Source: a virus. Taken from it: DNA of 42,401 nt. Of this stretch, positions 6,869 to 13,622 are shown one piece after another. The stretch spans positions 1-42,401 of the IMG/VR virus record IMGVR_UViG_3300013117_000046. One strand, 5' to 3'. Within the stretch, counting starts at the first letter, position 1; each line of letters starts with the position of its first letter. The notes beneath the pieces are model-generated. The model did no database searches, was not told the DNA's origin, and saw nothing but the letters and a program-made list of their open reading frames with translations. Position numbers and translations under genes: made by a program.

Positions 6869-7848
6869 TCTAAATCCTTCTTAACTGAAGTTTTCATCTC
6901 CGCAGGGTTCCAGAATTCTACTCGAAACCCTATAGGAGGCTCATAACACTGTTGGAGAGGATTAGGCCATGCAAGACAGAAGTCATGGAAGGCACAGCCG
7001 AAGTAATCTGCACAACTATTGGTATTCATAGGGAAGGCCATTAGCACAGTGTCTTCCTCTTTGCAATGAAATAGTCGATCAGTTTCTCTATCCAAATCAT
7101 CTAATAAATCAACAGTGTTCCATAGCCAGACGTTCATTTGTTCAGGAGTTTTGAATGCAGGTACTCGTTCAAAAGAGATGTGATAGCCTGCAGAGCGATT
7201 CTTACTTCCACGCTTCAAGAATTCGAATGCAGTGCCGCAAAACTCTACTCCCAAGACTTCTTCAATAGGAAACATGCAATAAAGGCAGTGGGTATAGGTG
7301 CCATTCTGAACACTTAGATGAAACTTCTCTCGCCATTGACGACTGAAACGTTTAGCAGACTTATGATCCCAAGAGAAGATTCTACTGTCGGCTTTGCGTC
7401 TCATGATAGAGTCCATTCGGTAGTGGAGGACTCTATTCTCGTCAACAGGTACGGTGCCAGAAATTTCAGTCATCTTTTTTCCATCTAACTCAACCACTTC
7501 ATTTTCCATAAGGTCAGTTTGTCGCTCACTGGAATATTTAATGAGGGCATTGAAGACGTTGGTTGGATCTTTGGGTGTATAGATGGCATCGGTATCTGGA
7601 TGGAATTCTTGACGGTAGTGTTCACTGAAGGCATTGAAGGCACCTTTGATATCTTCGTAGCCGTTGAGAAGTTGGAATTCTCTAGCTTTATGCCAAGCTT
7701 CACCGAAGTATAGATCGTGGGCGGGCTGATCCATTCTCCATCCAAGTATGTGCTCGAAGAAGTACTGCCTAGGGCATTGGAGACGAGTGTCTAGTTTGGA
7801 GGAATCTCGGATTGACCAAGTTGGGTGTTCAGTTATTGGGAAGGTCAT
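6856..7848 (-). CDS. PD-(D/E)XK nuclease with probable 4Fe-4S cysteines (Cas4/AddB/RecB-like)
   Basis: About 330 residues. SSKLDTRLQCPRQYFF at about 17-31 is the helix with the first cysteine of the RecB/Cas4-type family. The catalytic core is YRMDSIM (Asp about 146) and SWDHKSAKR (Asp about 161, Lys about 163). Three further cysteines in a C-terminal NSCADYFGCAFHDFC complete a likely iron-sulfur set. Proteins of this type are exonucleases that cut back DNA ends in recombination or replication, consistent with the Sak4 neighbours. ATG 7848 has GGAGGAG upstream; an earlier in-frame start lies inside the preceding gene's ribosome region. Confidence 0.88.
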   Translation of the reverse strand: MTFPITEHPTWSIRDSSKLDTRLQCPRQYFFEHILGWRMDQPAHDLYFGEAWHKAREFQLLNGYEDIKGAFNAFSEHYRQEFHPDTDAIYTPKDPTNVFNALIKYSSERQTDLMENEVVELDGKKMTEISGTVPVDENRVLHYRMDSIMRRKADSRIFSWDHKSAKRFSRQWREKFHLSVQNGTYTHCLYCMFPIEEVLGVEFCGTAFEFLKRGSKNRSAGYHISFERVPAFKTPEQMNVWLWNTVDLLDDLDRETDRLFHCKEEDTVLMAFPMNTNSCADYFGCAFHDFCLAWPNPLQQCYEPPIGFRVEFWNPAEMKTSVKKDLEWNK

Positions 7849-8083
7849 TTGTCTCCTCCTCACATTTATTAAATAGAAAACTTATAAATCTGTCAAGCAT
7901 AGTCTGTTTTACTATTCTCAGATGAATCCCTTGTCCCCATAAAGGTCTTCTTACTCTTACTACATGCTTAATCCCTGTTTTTTCAAAATCTTTTAGGTTT
8001 ATGGCAAAAGGATCCACTATTAGTATATCGTTTTCCTTATCCATCTTTATTACTTGACAGAAGTTCTTGTAGTCCTTTCTCAC
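7829..8083 (-). CDS. Mini-protein homologous to part of the phage's own portal protein
   Basis: 84 residues from GTG 8083, which overlaps the upstream stop (GTGA) and has AAGGAGG eight bases upstream. Residues 18-57 align without gaps to residues 398-437 of the portal protein encoded at 28710-30656. Shared landmarks are NDxL.VDP, a central N and D.E, and R.RRPxWGxG; I count 16 identities in 40, with most of the rest conservative. The codons differ widely, so this is not a recent duplication. The C-terminus is a hydrophobic helix (MLDRFISFLFN) then an acidic end. I infer an ancient paralogue or a shared small domain. Function unknown; it may bind what that portal segment binds. Confidence 0.75.
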   Translation of the reverse strand: MRKDYKNFCQVIKMDKENDILIVDPFAINLKDFEKTGIKHVVRVRRPLWGQGIHLRIVKQTMLDRFISFLFNKCEEETNDLPNN

Positions 8084-8247
8084 CTCACATCCCTCCTTAG
8101 CAAATGTTGATCTAGGAGTTCCTGTGTCATGCGAATGACTTGTATACATAAACTAAGTATAGGCTCTGATTCTTCCATTCCCTTTATGTCTTGCTCAAAT
8201 ATAAGAGCTTCCCTCCGCCACTTTTTCAAAGTTCTTTCTGTAATCAT
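8080..8247 (-). CDS. 55-residue hypothetical protein
   Basis: Frame from ATG 8247 to TGA 8080-8082, with AAAGGAG upstream. Largely helical and charged: an N-terminal TLKKWRREAL helix, then EPILSLCIQVIRMTQELLDQ. It overlaps the gene on each side (ATGA and GTGA), which marks it as part of a coupled operon. Not recognised. Confidence 0.7.
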   Translation of the reverse strand: MITERTLKKWRREALIFEQDIKGMEESEPILSLCIQVIRMTQELLDQHLLRRDVR

Positions 8248-8381
8248 TCTTTTTCTCCTTTCGTTAATTCATTTATGATTAATTCATCTGTAATCTCTCC
8301 AAAGTATATATATGCTCTAATGGAGAGCAGTCCAGCGATTACACAACTAACTACTGTTACTGTAAGACAAAAGGTTACCAT
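8244..8381 (-). CDS. 45-residue membrane peptide
   Basis: Frame from ATG 8381 to TGA 8244-8246. The first 20 residues are hydrophobic (FCLTVTVVSCVIAGLLSI), followed by a charged tail ending KGEKE; it is probably a single-pass inner-membrane peptide. The ribosome site is weak (GAGAAG). The stop overlaps the next ATG (ATGA), and the start follows closely on the previous stop. Confidence 0.55.
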   Translation of the reverse strand: MVTFCLTVTVVSCVIAGLLSIRAYIYFGEITDELIINELTKGEKE

Positions 8382-8389
8382 TTTCTTCT

Positions 8390-8680
8390 CTAAAATACTA
8401 TATTCCTTTCCAGATATTCTCCTTCCTTAAACAACAAAAGGTTAAGTTTCCTATGCTTCACTGCAAACAAAGCACAGGCTATACTGTTCATTACGTTGAG
8501 AGAACATGGAACTATGTGATCATCTTGTTCCGAATCCTTCATAATAGCAGTGAATAACCTGTGCATGTTGTTTGTGCTATACCGATTCATAGGGCCCTCG
8601 CTAAGGAAAATCAACTCGCCGAACCTCTTAGCGGGTGAGAAGTCATGTGCACTTTTGTTAACTATATAAACTCTAGACAT
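8390..8680 (-). CDS. Conserved-looking phage hypothetical protein
   Basis: About 96 residues, starting MSRVYIVNKSAHDFSPAKRFGE. I recall phage proteins with the same RVYVVNRSxHDFS...GELVFLSEGPMNRY opening, so it belongs to a family of unknown function. ATG 8680 is chosen because GGAG lies nine bases upstream and because family members start there; an in-frame ATG at 8704 would add eight residues. It overlaps the upstream zinc-ribbon gene by eight bases. Confidence 0.75.
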   Translation of the reverse strand: MSRVYIVNKSAHDFSPAKRFGELIFLSEGPMNRYSTNNMHRLFTAIMKDSEQDDHIVPCSLNVMNSIACALFAVKHRKLNLLLFKEGEYLERNIVF

Positions 8681-9044
8681 CTTCTGGGTCTCCAGTAGGT
8701 TCATTTTCAGGGGCTGTATTCTGCATATCTCCTATGTTGTTAAGGAGATTCTCAGGGGCACTCGATGTGGCATCAGATTTGATGAACTCTTTACCTCTTC
8801 TATCCCCTGGTTCTGACATAGCAAGAGGAGATAACGGAGAAAGTTCGTTTAATTTTTGAACGAACTGGTCTTTATCCTCAGGAGGATCAAAGGATGGAAT
8901 GTCAACTGGAGTCAAGTCAAGTTCGGCGATCTCATCTGGACATTCATGGAACTCGACTACGTTAATAACAGCTCCGTATTTAGGCATGGCCTTACGTAGG
9001 ACATTAAGGCGTGTGCCACAGTTGGAACAATAGACTATTTTCAT
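8673..9044 (-). CDS. Zinc-ribbon protein with acidic Pro/Glu-rich tail
   Basis: 123 residues. The N-terminal 35 residues hold YCSNCGTRL and a later HEC, a short zinc-ribbon layout familiar from small phage proteins. The remaining 85 residues are acidic, rich in Pro, Glu and Asp, and probably disordered. A copy of the 25-bp palindrome lies inside the gene and encodes DQFVQKLNELS at about residues 59-69. Strong GGAGG precedes ATG 9044; the start overlaps the HIRAN gene stop. Confidence 0.75.
   Translation of the reverse strand: MKIVYCSNCGTRLNVLRKAMPKYGAVINVVEFHECPDEIAELDLTPVDIPSFDPPEDKDQFVQKLNELSPLSPLAMSEPGDRRGKEFIKSDATSSAPENLLNNIGDMQNTAPENEPTGDPEDV
8842..8866. repeat. 25-bp palindrome, copy 4 (inside a gene)
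   Basis: The fully symmetric B-B form: AGTTCGTTTAA, loop, TTGAACGAACT. It lies inside the coding sequence of the zinc-ribbon protein and reads QFVQKLNEL on the minus strand. Confidence 0.88.
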
Positions 9045-9355
9045 TCTGCTACCTCCTCAATAGTTACCTTGCACTGCTCCCAGGGTTTTCTATCTGGAAA
9101 CAGTTCAGTTATTTTGCAGGTTAAGGGTTTGCCAATAGTAAGCATGGCAGACACTTCGGAACTAAACTTCTTCGGCACATAGCCACACATTGTGACTCCT
9201 TCGGCTCTGTGATCTTCGATCCTGACAGCATTAGGATCGTATTTGTTAGTTGGCTCGGCTGTCAAGACGAAAGTGTCCTCAACTCGTAAGAGATTAAGAA
9301 CTCCATGCATCTGATGATGCTGTACTCCGGCGATGTAGAAGGTTATATTAAACAT
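9041..9355 (-). CDS. Stand-alone HIRAN domain protein
   Basis: 104 residues matching the HIRAN domain: an N-terminal YIAGVQHHQ, then a VLTAEPTNKYDPNAVRIED segment and GYVPKKFS. In larger proteins such as HLTF, HIRAN binds the 3' end of single-stranded DNA; stand-alone forms occur in phages and bacteria and are assumed to recognise damaged or stalled DNA. It lies between a zinc-ribbon gene and the DNA ligase region, fitting DNA metabolism. AAAGGAG precedes ATG 9355. Confidence 0.85.
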   Translation of the reverse strand: MFNITFYIAGVQHHQMHGVLNLLRVEDTFVLTAEPTNKYDPNAVRIEDHRAEGVTMCGYVPKKFSSEVSAMLTIGKPLTCKITELFPDRKPWEQCKVTIEEVAE

Positions 9356-9377
9356 AGCTTTTCTCCTTTCTTTTTAA

Positions 9378-9662
9378 TTATCTTATAAGTCCCCACTTCT
9401 GCAATATTTCATAGTAATGTTCACTCTTATATACTGGACTAGCATTAGCAATAGCAGCCCACATATTCTCAGCGTTCATCCCTAGACATTCACAGTGAGC
9501 TGCAAGGGCTCTTGCGTGAAGCCAGAGCATTTGGATATGAGCAAAGGTGTTAAGTTGTACTTTTGCTTCCTCACCTTGGGCCATCTTCAGTCCGGCATGT
9601 AGAGTTTCAAAGATCTCTGTTCCAGACTGTCCAAATCCCATCTCTTCTTTTTCATCTGTCAT
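9378..9662 (-). CDS. Hypothetical helical protein
   Basis: 94 residues, mostly helical, with an aromatic and His-rich middle (IQMLWLHARALAAHCECLGMNAENMWAAIAN). Not recognised. ATG 9662 has GGAGG at nine bases; a TTG two codons earlier is possible. The start overlaps the 3' end of the DNA ligase gene, so it is probably coupled to it. Confidence 0.7.
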   Translation of the reverse strand: MTDEKEEMGFGQSGTEIFETLHAGLKMAQGEEAKVQLNTFAHIQMLWLHARALAAHCECLGMNAENMWAAIANASPVYKSEHYYEILQKWGLIR

Positions 9663-10506
9663 CTTCAATCACCTCCACATTAAAGGTTCCTTTTGGAATC
9701 TGTTTATTAGTCAGATGTTGATAGTGAACAATGATCTTCTTTCCCGCCAACTCATCTCGAACGGCCCATAGTCTAGACTTATCATCACTGTCAAGCCCTG
9801 CACTAACTGCGAACTCATCACCTTTTTGACTTGAGCAAACGATAGATCCGATGCGACCTTTCGGTATTCCGTCTTTGCTAATCTCTTCCTTCCATCCGAT
9901 GATGTCATAGATATCTTTTTTCTTTGGTTTGAACTTCATCACGTGAATACTTCGCTTCTTTACGTAAGGTGCTTGGAAGTGTCTGACAATTATGCCTTCG
10001 TAGCCAAGCCCTATGATTTTGTCATAGGTACTCTTCACCTCATCTAGATCAGTACACACCCAGAAAGGTGCGACTTGAATCCAAGGATTCATACCTCTTA
10101 AAGCATCTACCAAGATTTGTCTTTTTATTTGTGGCTGATCGTTAATGATGTCAAAGACATGAAATTGTATCTTCCCATGCATAGAATGAATATTGACAGT
10201 GCGTGATGTAATAGAAAGGATTTCTTCAAAAGACATTCCATGACAGTAGAGTTCACCATCTAATTCAGCCCTAAGCTGTAAATCACTTAAGACTCTATTT
10301 AAATGAGGTACGCTGTAAAGGACATTCTCTTCACTTGAAAGCAGAAGATATTCATTACCTTTTGGTCCAGTCTCAAGTGGTACAGCGCGGCATCGAACTC
10401 CGTCATACTTAGGCTGGACAATGTAAGGAGGTTCCCACTTAGCTAAACGTTTCTCTTCAAACGGATAGCATTTCATTATCCCTTTCCAACGCTGCCAATT
10501 ACTCAT
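9652..10506 (-). CDS. ATP-dependent DNA ligase
   Basis: 284 residues. Motif I PKYDGVR gives the adenylated lysine at 33; motif III-like ELDGELY lies at 81-87, motif IV EGIIVR at 170-175 and motif V MKFKPKK at 190-196. The last 80 residues (GRIGSIVCS...AGLDSD...VHYQHLTNKQIPKGTF) form an OB-fold. This is the minimal phage ligase layout: it seals nicks using ATP and would act in replication and recombination on phage DNA. GGAGG precedes ATG 10506, which overlaps the end of the upstream small gene by eight bases. Confidence 0.95.
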   Translation of the reverse strand: MSNWQRWKGIMKCYPFEEKRLAKWEPPYIVQPKYDGVRCRAVPLETGPKGNEYLLLSSEENVLYSVPHLNRVLSDLQLRAELDGELYCHGMSFEEILSITSRTVNIHSMHGKIQFHVFDIINDQPQIKRQILVDALRGMNPWIQVAPFWVCTDLDEVKSTYDKIIGLGYEGIIVRHFQAPYVKKRSIHVMKFKPKKKDIYDIIGWKEEISKDGIPKGRIGSIVCSSQKGDEFAVSAGLDSDDKSRLWAVRDELAGKKIIVHYQHLTNKQIPKGTFNVEVIEDDR

Positions 10507-10699
10507 CAGAAGCCTCCAGCGAGGCTATTCTTTTGTCTAGATCATCAAGAAGTTCTCGGTAGGTTTTTGGGTAGGTGTGAAATTGTCTCTTTGGTAGTTT
10601 TCCAGTCTCTGAATCGTAGACTGAATAATAGCCTCCGTGGCAGGACACAGTGGCATAGTTCCTCGCAAGCTTTGCTAACTTCCTCAGTTTTCTTATCAT
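10499..10699 (-). CDS. Small basic hypothetical protein
   Basis: 66 residues with a very basic N-terminus (IRKLRKLAKLARN), then SCHGGYYSVYDSETGKLPKRQFHTYPKTYREL, and a helical end. Not recognised. It is the first gene after the intrinsic terminator at 10784-10820 in the minus direction. The only evident element between them is a palindrome copy in reverse orientation, so its transcription start is of interest. GAGAGG lies upstream of ATG 10699. Confidence 0.7.
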   Translation of the reverse strand: MIRKLRKLAKLARNYATVSCHGGYYSVYDSETGKLPKRQFHTYPKTYRELLDDLDKRIASLEASDE

Positions 10700-10722
10700 C
10701 TGCTTTTCCTCTCTTTCGTTTT

Positions 10723-10747
10723 AGTTCGTTTAAAAATTTAACAATCT
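10723..10747. repeat. 25-bp palindrome, copy 5 (reverse orientation)
   Basis: AGTTCGTTTAA, loop, TTAACAATCT: the only copy whose A half-site lies on the right. It sits between a minus-strand terminator and the start of the gene at 10699. Confidence 0.9.
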
Positions 10748-10783
10748 TGTCATATTTCTACTACTCTGTACAATTTTAAAGGG

Positions 10784-10820
10784 TTTAAAAAGTGCCCTCA
10801 GCACAATTACCAAGGGCACT
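10784..10820 (-). terminator. Intrinsic terminator after the gene at 10844
   Basis: On the minus strand a perfect 8-bp stem AGTGCCCT/AGGGCACT (10813-10820 with 10791-10798) is followed by a run of five T. It lies 24 bases beyond the stop of the gene at 10844-11236. Confidence 0.8.
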
Positions 10821-10843
10821 CCACACATGAAAGGAGAAAAAAG

Positions 10844-11236
10844 TTAAGCTTTCGCAGCTCTCTTCTGCAGATCGGCCATCATCTTCTGCTGTTCAGCAGG
10901 TGTAGCACTCTGGAACGTGGCCAGGTAAGCCTGAATTGGATCGACCTTAGCACCCTTCTGTGCAACGCCCATCTTGGCTCCGCCGAGACCGGCCTGAATC
11001 TGATCCTGATTCTCACCTTTCTTCAGCCTGGCCCTGACATTTCCTTGGATAGTGACGACCCAGTTTGCATTGGCGTTAGTGGCCACGGCCTCATCACCAA
11101 ATAACTTGATCATCTCTTCCGCCGTTTTACCAGTCTCCACAACGATAGTGGCAGGCCCAAGGCCCTGACTGATAACCTTTCCTTCCGCATCTTTCTTTGC
11201 TGGAATCTGTGCTGTAATACTTAATTTCTCTGGCAT
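10844..11236 (-). CDS. Phage hypothetical protein, probably abundant and early
   Basis: 130 residues. A beta-rich N-terminus (LSITAQIPAKK...GLGPATIVVETG) is followed by NWVVTIQGNVRARLKKG and a helical tail with VDPIQAYLATFQSATPAEQQKMM. I recall phage proteins with this same tail, of unknown function. The gene forms its own transcription unit: a TTGACA promoter at 11282-11311 in front and a strong terminator behind. That arrangement and the high share of Ala and Lys suggest strong expression, perhaps of a DNA-binding protein; this is inference. Confidence 0.75.
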   Translation of the reverse strand: MPEKLSITAQIPAKKDAEGKVISQGLGPATIVVETGKTAEEMIKLFGDEAVATNANANWVVTIQGNVRARLKKGENQDQIQAGLGGAKMGVAQKGAKVDPIQAYLATFQSATPAEQQKMMADLQKRAAKA

Positions 11237-11281
11237 AGTACTAACCTCCTCTTAAATGGGTTTATAAGAAACACTCCAACC

Positions 11282-11311
11282 AATTTACCAGAACTACATA
11301 ATGTTTGTCAA
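11282..11311 (-). promoter_or_regulatory. Sigma70-like promoter for the gene at 11236
   Basis: Minus-strand -35 TTGACA (11306-11311), 18-bp spacer, -10 TAAATT (11282-11287). The 15 bp from 11306 to 11320 are identical to those at the promoter near 15103, including bases upstream of the -35 box. Confidence 0.6.
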
Positions 11312-11351
11312 TACACAATTTGGGGTATTTGCTTCCAGAGATCACCTCCTT

Positions 11352-11546
11352 TCAAGCTAATCTTAGTAATGTTCTTCTTCTCTCTGGCTCAATAGCATCT
11401 ATAACAGCATAGAGCCAGTTAGCTCCTTCCAAAAGTCTGAGTATTTTTCCTTTGGCTCTTCTATTGTTCCAGGCGTCAAAGTACTCGTCTTCATCTCCTA
11501 CTGTCCAAGTTTGACCTCGGTAGGTTGCAAAGTGAAGATCTTTCAT
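11352..11546 (-). CDS. Small hypothetical protein
   Basis: 64 residues: YRGQTWTVGDEDEYFDAWNNRRAKGKILRLLEGANWLYAVIDAIEPERR. It looks like a small beta barrel-like fold but I cannot name the family. The start overlaps the stop of the upstream gene (ATGA-type). Confidence 0.65.
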   Translation of the reverse strand: MKDLHFATYRGQTWTVGDEDEYFDAWNNRRAKGKILRLLEGANWLYAVIDAIEPERRRTLLRLA

Positions 11547-11869
11547 ATTTCTTCCTCCTCCGTTACAGTGTCATCTTCTATACTTACATCTACTCCTAAC
11601 TCTTTTGCAATCTGCAGAACTTGTTCTCTGGTTAAAGTAACTGCAACTTGCTTAGGTTCCTTGCCAGGTGATGGAACTTTGGTTAATTTTTCTTCTTCCG
11701 CAAGTGCTCTGTCAGCTCTTTCAAATTTTTTACTCCATCTCCAGTGTTCAGTTTCGTAGGTCTTGAGAATCTTCCTAATATGCAAAATAGTTTCCCAAAC
11801 TGCTGCACATCTAACTTTGGCATTAGCTCTATCCAATACCAGTTGATCTTTCTCTTCTTTCGTTAGCAT
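11543..11869 (-). CDS. Hypothetical coiled-coil-like protein
   Basis: 108 residues. Helical N-terminal two thirds with many charged residues (TKEEKDQLVLDRANAKVRC...YETEHWRWSKKFERADRALAEEEK), then a Pro-rich hinge, a short helix REQVLQIAKELGVDV and a very acidic end. Not recognised. ATG 11869 is chosen because GAGGAGG lies seven bases upstream; a longer in-frame start would overlap the previous gene more. Confidence 0.7.
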   Translation of the reverse strand: MLTKEEKDQLVLDRANAKVRCAAVWETILHIRKILKTYETEHWRWSKKFERADRALAEEEKLTKVPSPGKEPKQVAVTLTREQVLQIAKELGVDVSIEDDTVTEEEEI

Positions 11870-11870
11870 C

Positions 11871-12077
11871 TTATTCCTCCTCAATAAAAGGTCCAATCAT
11901 TCCTATGACTAGCCAAGATTGTCTAGTTTCTGTTAGTCTCCTTAACTCCCTGTCATAGATTGTTACTGGAGTCAGACCATCTTCTACTATCTTCTTATGC
12001 CCTGCTCTGACTCCTTTTTGGAATGAAGTTTTCTTTATATATTCTAAGAATTCTTCTGGGCTTCTTGGTCTTGCCAT
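11871..12077 (-). CDS. Small hypothetical protein
   Basis: 68 residues, basic: RPRSPEEFLEYIKKTSFQKGVRAGHKKIVEDG, then TIYDRELRRLTETRQSWLVIG. Helical, not recognised. AAAGGA precedes ATG 12077. A palindrome copy separates it from the upstream gene. Confidence 0.65.
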   Translation of the reverse strand: MARPRSPEEFLEYIKKTSFQKGVRAGHKKIVEDGLTPVTIYDRELRRLTETRQSWLVIGMIGPFIEEE

Positions 12078-12092
12078 CTGTGTTCCTTTCTA

Positions 12093-12117
12093 AGATCGTA
12101 AAATTATTGAACGAACT
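12093..12117. repeat. 25-bp palindrome, copy 6
   Basis: Left arm AGATCGTAAAA, right arm TTGAACGAACT. Its right end touches the stop codon of the gene at 12117-12404 and it precedes the ribosome site of the gene at 12077. Confidence 0.87.
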
Positions 12118-12404
12118 TACCTCCACACAAAGTTGTCATTCTCAAGTTGCCAACCAATCTTTGCTACATTGTCAGGATCAATGCCAAAGCATTTAAGCAC
12201 ATCAGCATGAGTGCCTCTTCTAATTGCTCTAACTCCACCGTTGACCAGTTTGACACAAACATACTTTACTTTGCCACTACTTTCTGTGATTCTTCTTGGC
12301 CTCTTGTTGTATTTAATAGTTGGCAACTCATCTTTGAATATTCTTCCTTGATGTCCCAAAGAAGGCCTGACTAGTGTAATATGCTTACCTAGAATAGATA
12401 TCAT
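12117..12404 (-). CDS. Hypothetical protein
   Basis: 95 residues, basic and strand-rich: ISILGKHITLVRPSLGHQGRIF, then KVKYVCVKLVNGGVRAIRRGTHADVLKCFGIDPDNV. Not recognised. Strong GGAGG precedes ATG 12404. Confidence 0.7.
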   Translation of the reverse strand: MISILGKHITLVRPSLGHQGRIFKDELPTIKYNKRPRRITESSGKVKYVCVKLVNGGVRAIRRGTHADVLKCFGIDPDNVAKIGWQLENDNFVWR

Positions 12405-12406
12405 AG

Positions 12407-12634
12407 TTACCTCCTTAAATGCTTTCTTCTTCTCTGAGCTTTCTTAGTTCTTCTTACCTCCCCAGCATGTTTGATCCTACCTTGAACAGTAGGTACACCG
12501 CTATAGCTTGGGCCGCTATACTGTGGAGTGAAACTTCCACCCATCATAGCTCCACTACGTGATGATGTAGGTCTGAAGGCTACGGCCATAGCTCCCATAA
12601 TTTCTAACATAGTCTTATGACTTTGTTTTTGCAT
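12407..12634 (-). CDS. Hypothetical protein with basic C-terminus
   Basis: 75 residues. The middle is Ser/Gly/Tyr-rich (TPQYSGPSYSGVP) and the last 20 residues are strongly basic (KKAQRRRKHLRR). Probably disordered; nucleic-acid contact is possible but not shown. AGGAGAG precedes ATG 12634, which lies inside the end of the SWIM gene (31-bp overlap). Confidence 0.6.
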   Translation of the reverse strand: MQKQSHKTMLEIMGAMAVAFRPTSSRSGAMMGGSFTPQYSGPSYSGVPTVQGRIKHAGEVRRTKKAQRRRKHLRR

Positions 12635-12906
12635 CTTTTGGACTCTCCTTTCATCTCCTCTGCCTCCTCAGCCCACTCAGCCCAAGGCTCAGTGACCGAA
12701 GGCATAGATTTCAACTGTCCAATAACAGTAGGATGCCAACACTTCCTGTGATACTTAGCACCTGGACAGTCACAAATAAAAAGGCCGACGCTCCACTTGA
12801 GTGTATAATAGTGGATGCCGGCCTTCATGACCTGTACTACACGAGTCCTCTCGAGAAGTCTAAACTCGTATAGTATATTCTTATGCTCTGTCGTTAGGAT
12901 CTTCAT
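12604..12906 (-). CDS. Stand-alone SWIM zinc-finger protein
   Basis: 100 residues. The central FICDCPGAKYHRKCWH gives CxC, seven residues, CxH, the SWIM zinc-finger signature; around it are strands (HYYTLKWSVGLF) as in other SWIM domains. SWIM fingers bind DNA or protein partners. The C-terminal third is Glu-rich then basic. Its start overlaps the upstream stop. No catalytic domain is attached. Confidence 0.75.
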   Translation of the reverse strand: MKILTTEHKNILYEFRLLERTRVVQVMKAGIHYYTLKWSVGLFICDCPGAKYHRKCWHPTVIGQLKSMPSVTEPWAEWAEEAEEMKGESKRCKNKVIRLC

Positions 12907-13097
12907 CTAACTGCCTTCAACAGCCAGCCTTTGCAGGTGATCTTATCAGACTCTGTCAATAGATCAATGATTGACTGGTAAGTATCTAGACTCATAACGC
13001 CAGTGAGGAGTGCATACAGATGGCCTGAAGGTATTCCATCTTCTCCTGCTTCCTTGATAACATCATAGATGGTTTCTACTACATCTAAAGGTTTCAT
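12903..13097 (-). CDS. Small winged-helix-like phage protein
   Basis: 64 residues: DVVETIYDVIKEAGEDGIPSGHLYALLTGVMSLDTYQSIIDLLTESDKITCKGWLLKAV. The alternation of helices ending in a short hairpin resembles a winged helix, and I recall phage proteins with the same PSGHLYA core; no function is known to me. GGAGG precedes ATG 13097. Confidence 0.72.
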   Translation of the reverse strand: MKPLDVVETIYDVIKEAGEDGIPSGHLYALLTGVMSLDTYQSIIDLLTESDKITCKGWLLKAVR

Positions 13098-13100
13098 TGT

Positions 13101-13247
13101 CTACCTCCAAACTTGATAACCATAGTATCTGTTAACTGCATTTAGAAATCCTGGGCCACAGGACCATGGAGATGTCCATGCTAGCTCATAGGTCAACTCG
13201 TGCCCAACGGCTAACTCAATCAACTCATACATTCTTAGATAGAACAT
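13101..13247 (-). CDS. 48-residue hypothetical protein
   Basis: Frame from ATG 13247 to TAG 13101-13103 with AAAGGAGG six bases upstream. Aromatic-rich: ELIELAVGHELTYELAWTSPW, then NAVNRYYGYQVW. Four Trp/Tyr-rich stretches and perfect packing between two neighbouring genes support it. Not recognised. Confidence 0.7.
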   Translation of the reverse strand: MFYLRMYELIELAVGHELTYELAWTSPWSCGPGFLNAVNRYYGYQVWR

Positions 13248-13260
13248 CCTCTACCTCCTT

Positions 13261-13422
13261 TCACTGGTTTAGTTCCTGAGTGATTATTGTTTTGAGTGAC
13301 TCTTCCAACCTGTGTACTGCTATTCTAATCAACTTAGAATGAGTCATGCCAAGTGTAATGGTCTGTAATCTGTTAAGAGTTTTCAGAGTTTCTTCATCTA
13401 TCGAGATATTCTTTCGTTCCAT
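13261..13422 (-). CDS. Ribbon-helix-helix (CopG/MetJ-like) DNA-binding protein
   Basis: 53 residues: ERKNISIDEETLKTLNRLQTITLGMTHSKLIRIAVHRLEESL. A short N-terminal strand (KNISID) followed by two helices is the ribbon-helix-helix pattern; dimers of this fold bind short palindromes with the paired strands. ATG 13422 directly follows the upstream stop. This is the clearest candidate in the window for a protein that reads the dispersed 25-bp palindrome, though that link is inference only. Confidence 0.8.
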   Translation of the reverse strand: MERKNISIDEETLKTLNRLQTITLGMTHSKLIRIAVHRLEESLKTIITQELNQ

Positions 13423-13423
13423 A

Positions 13424-13621
13424 CTAGCCCTCACTTTCAAAGTGTGCAACAACCCAGTCCATTAGCCCATCATACTCCCTTGTACTGAGCAGTCCTACAT
13501 CTGCTAAAGCGTTAAGATAACCTTCAGCCCAGTTCTTGCCTTCCAACTTACCGTCTGCAGTTGCACAAACATCCTTGAGTCTTGTTCGTATCTTGATATG
13601 ATTCATTAGTGGTACTGGCAT
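13424..13621 (-). CDS. Hypothetical protein
   Basis: 65 residues with an N-terminal IKIRTRLKDVCATADGKLEGKNWAEGYLNALAD and a helical end. Not recognised. ATG 13621 has GGAGG 11 bases upstream and follows the upstream stop (TAATATG). A GTG at 13633 is in frame but overlaps the ribosome site. Confidence 0.65.
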   Translation of the reverse strand: MPVPLMNHIKIRTRLKDVCATADGKLEGKNWAEGYLNALADVGLLSTREYDGLMDWVVAHFESEG

Positions 13622-13622
13622 A

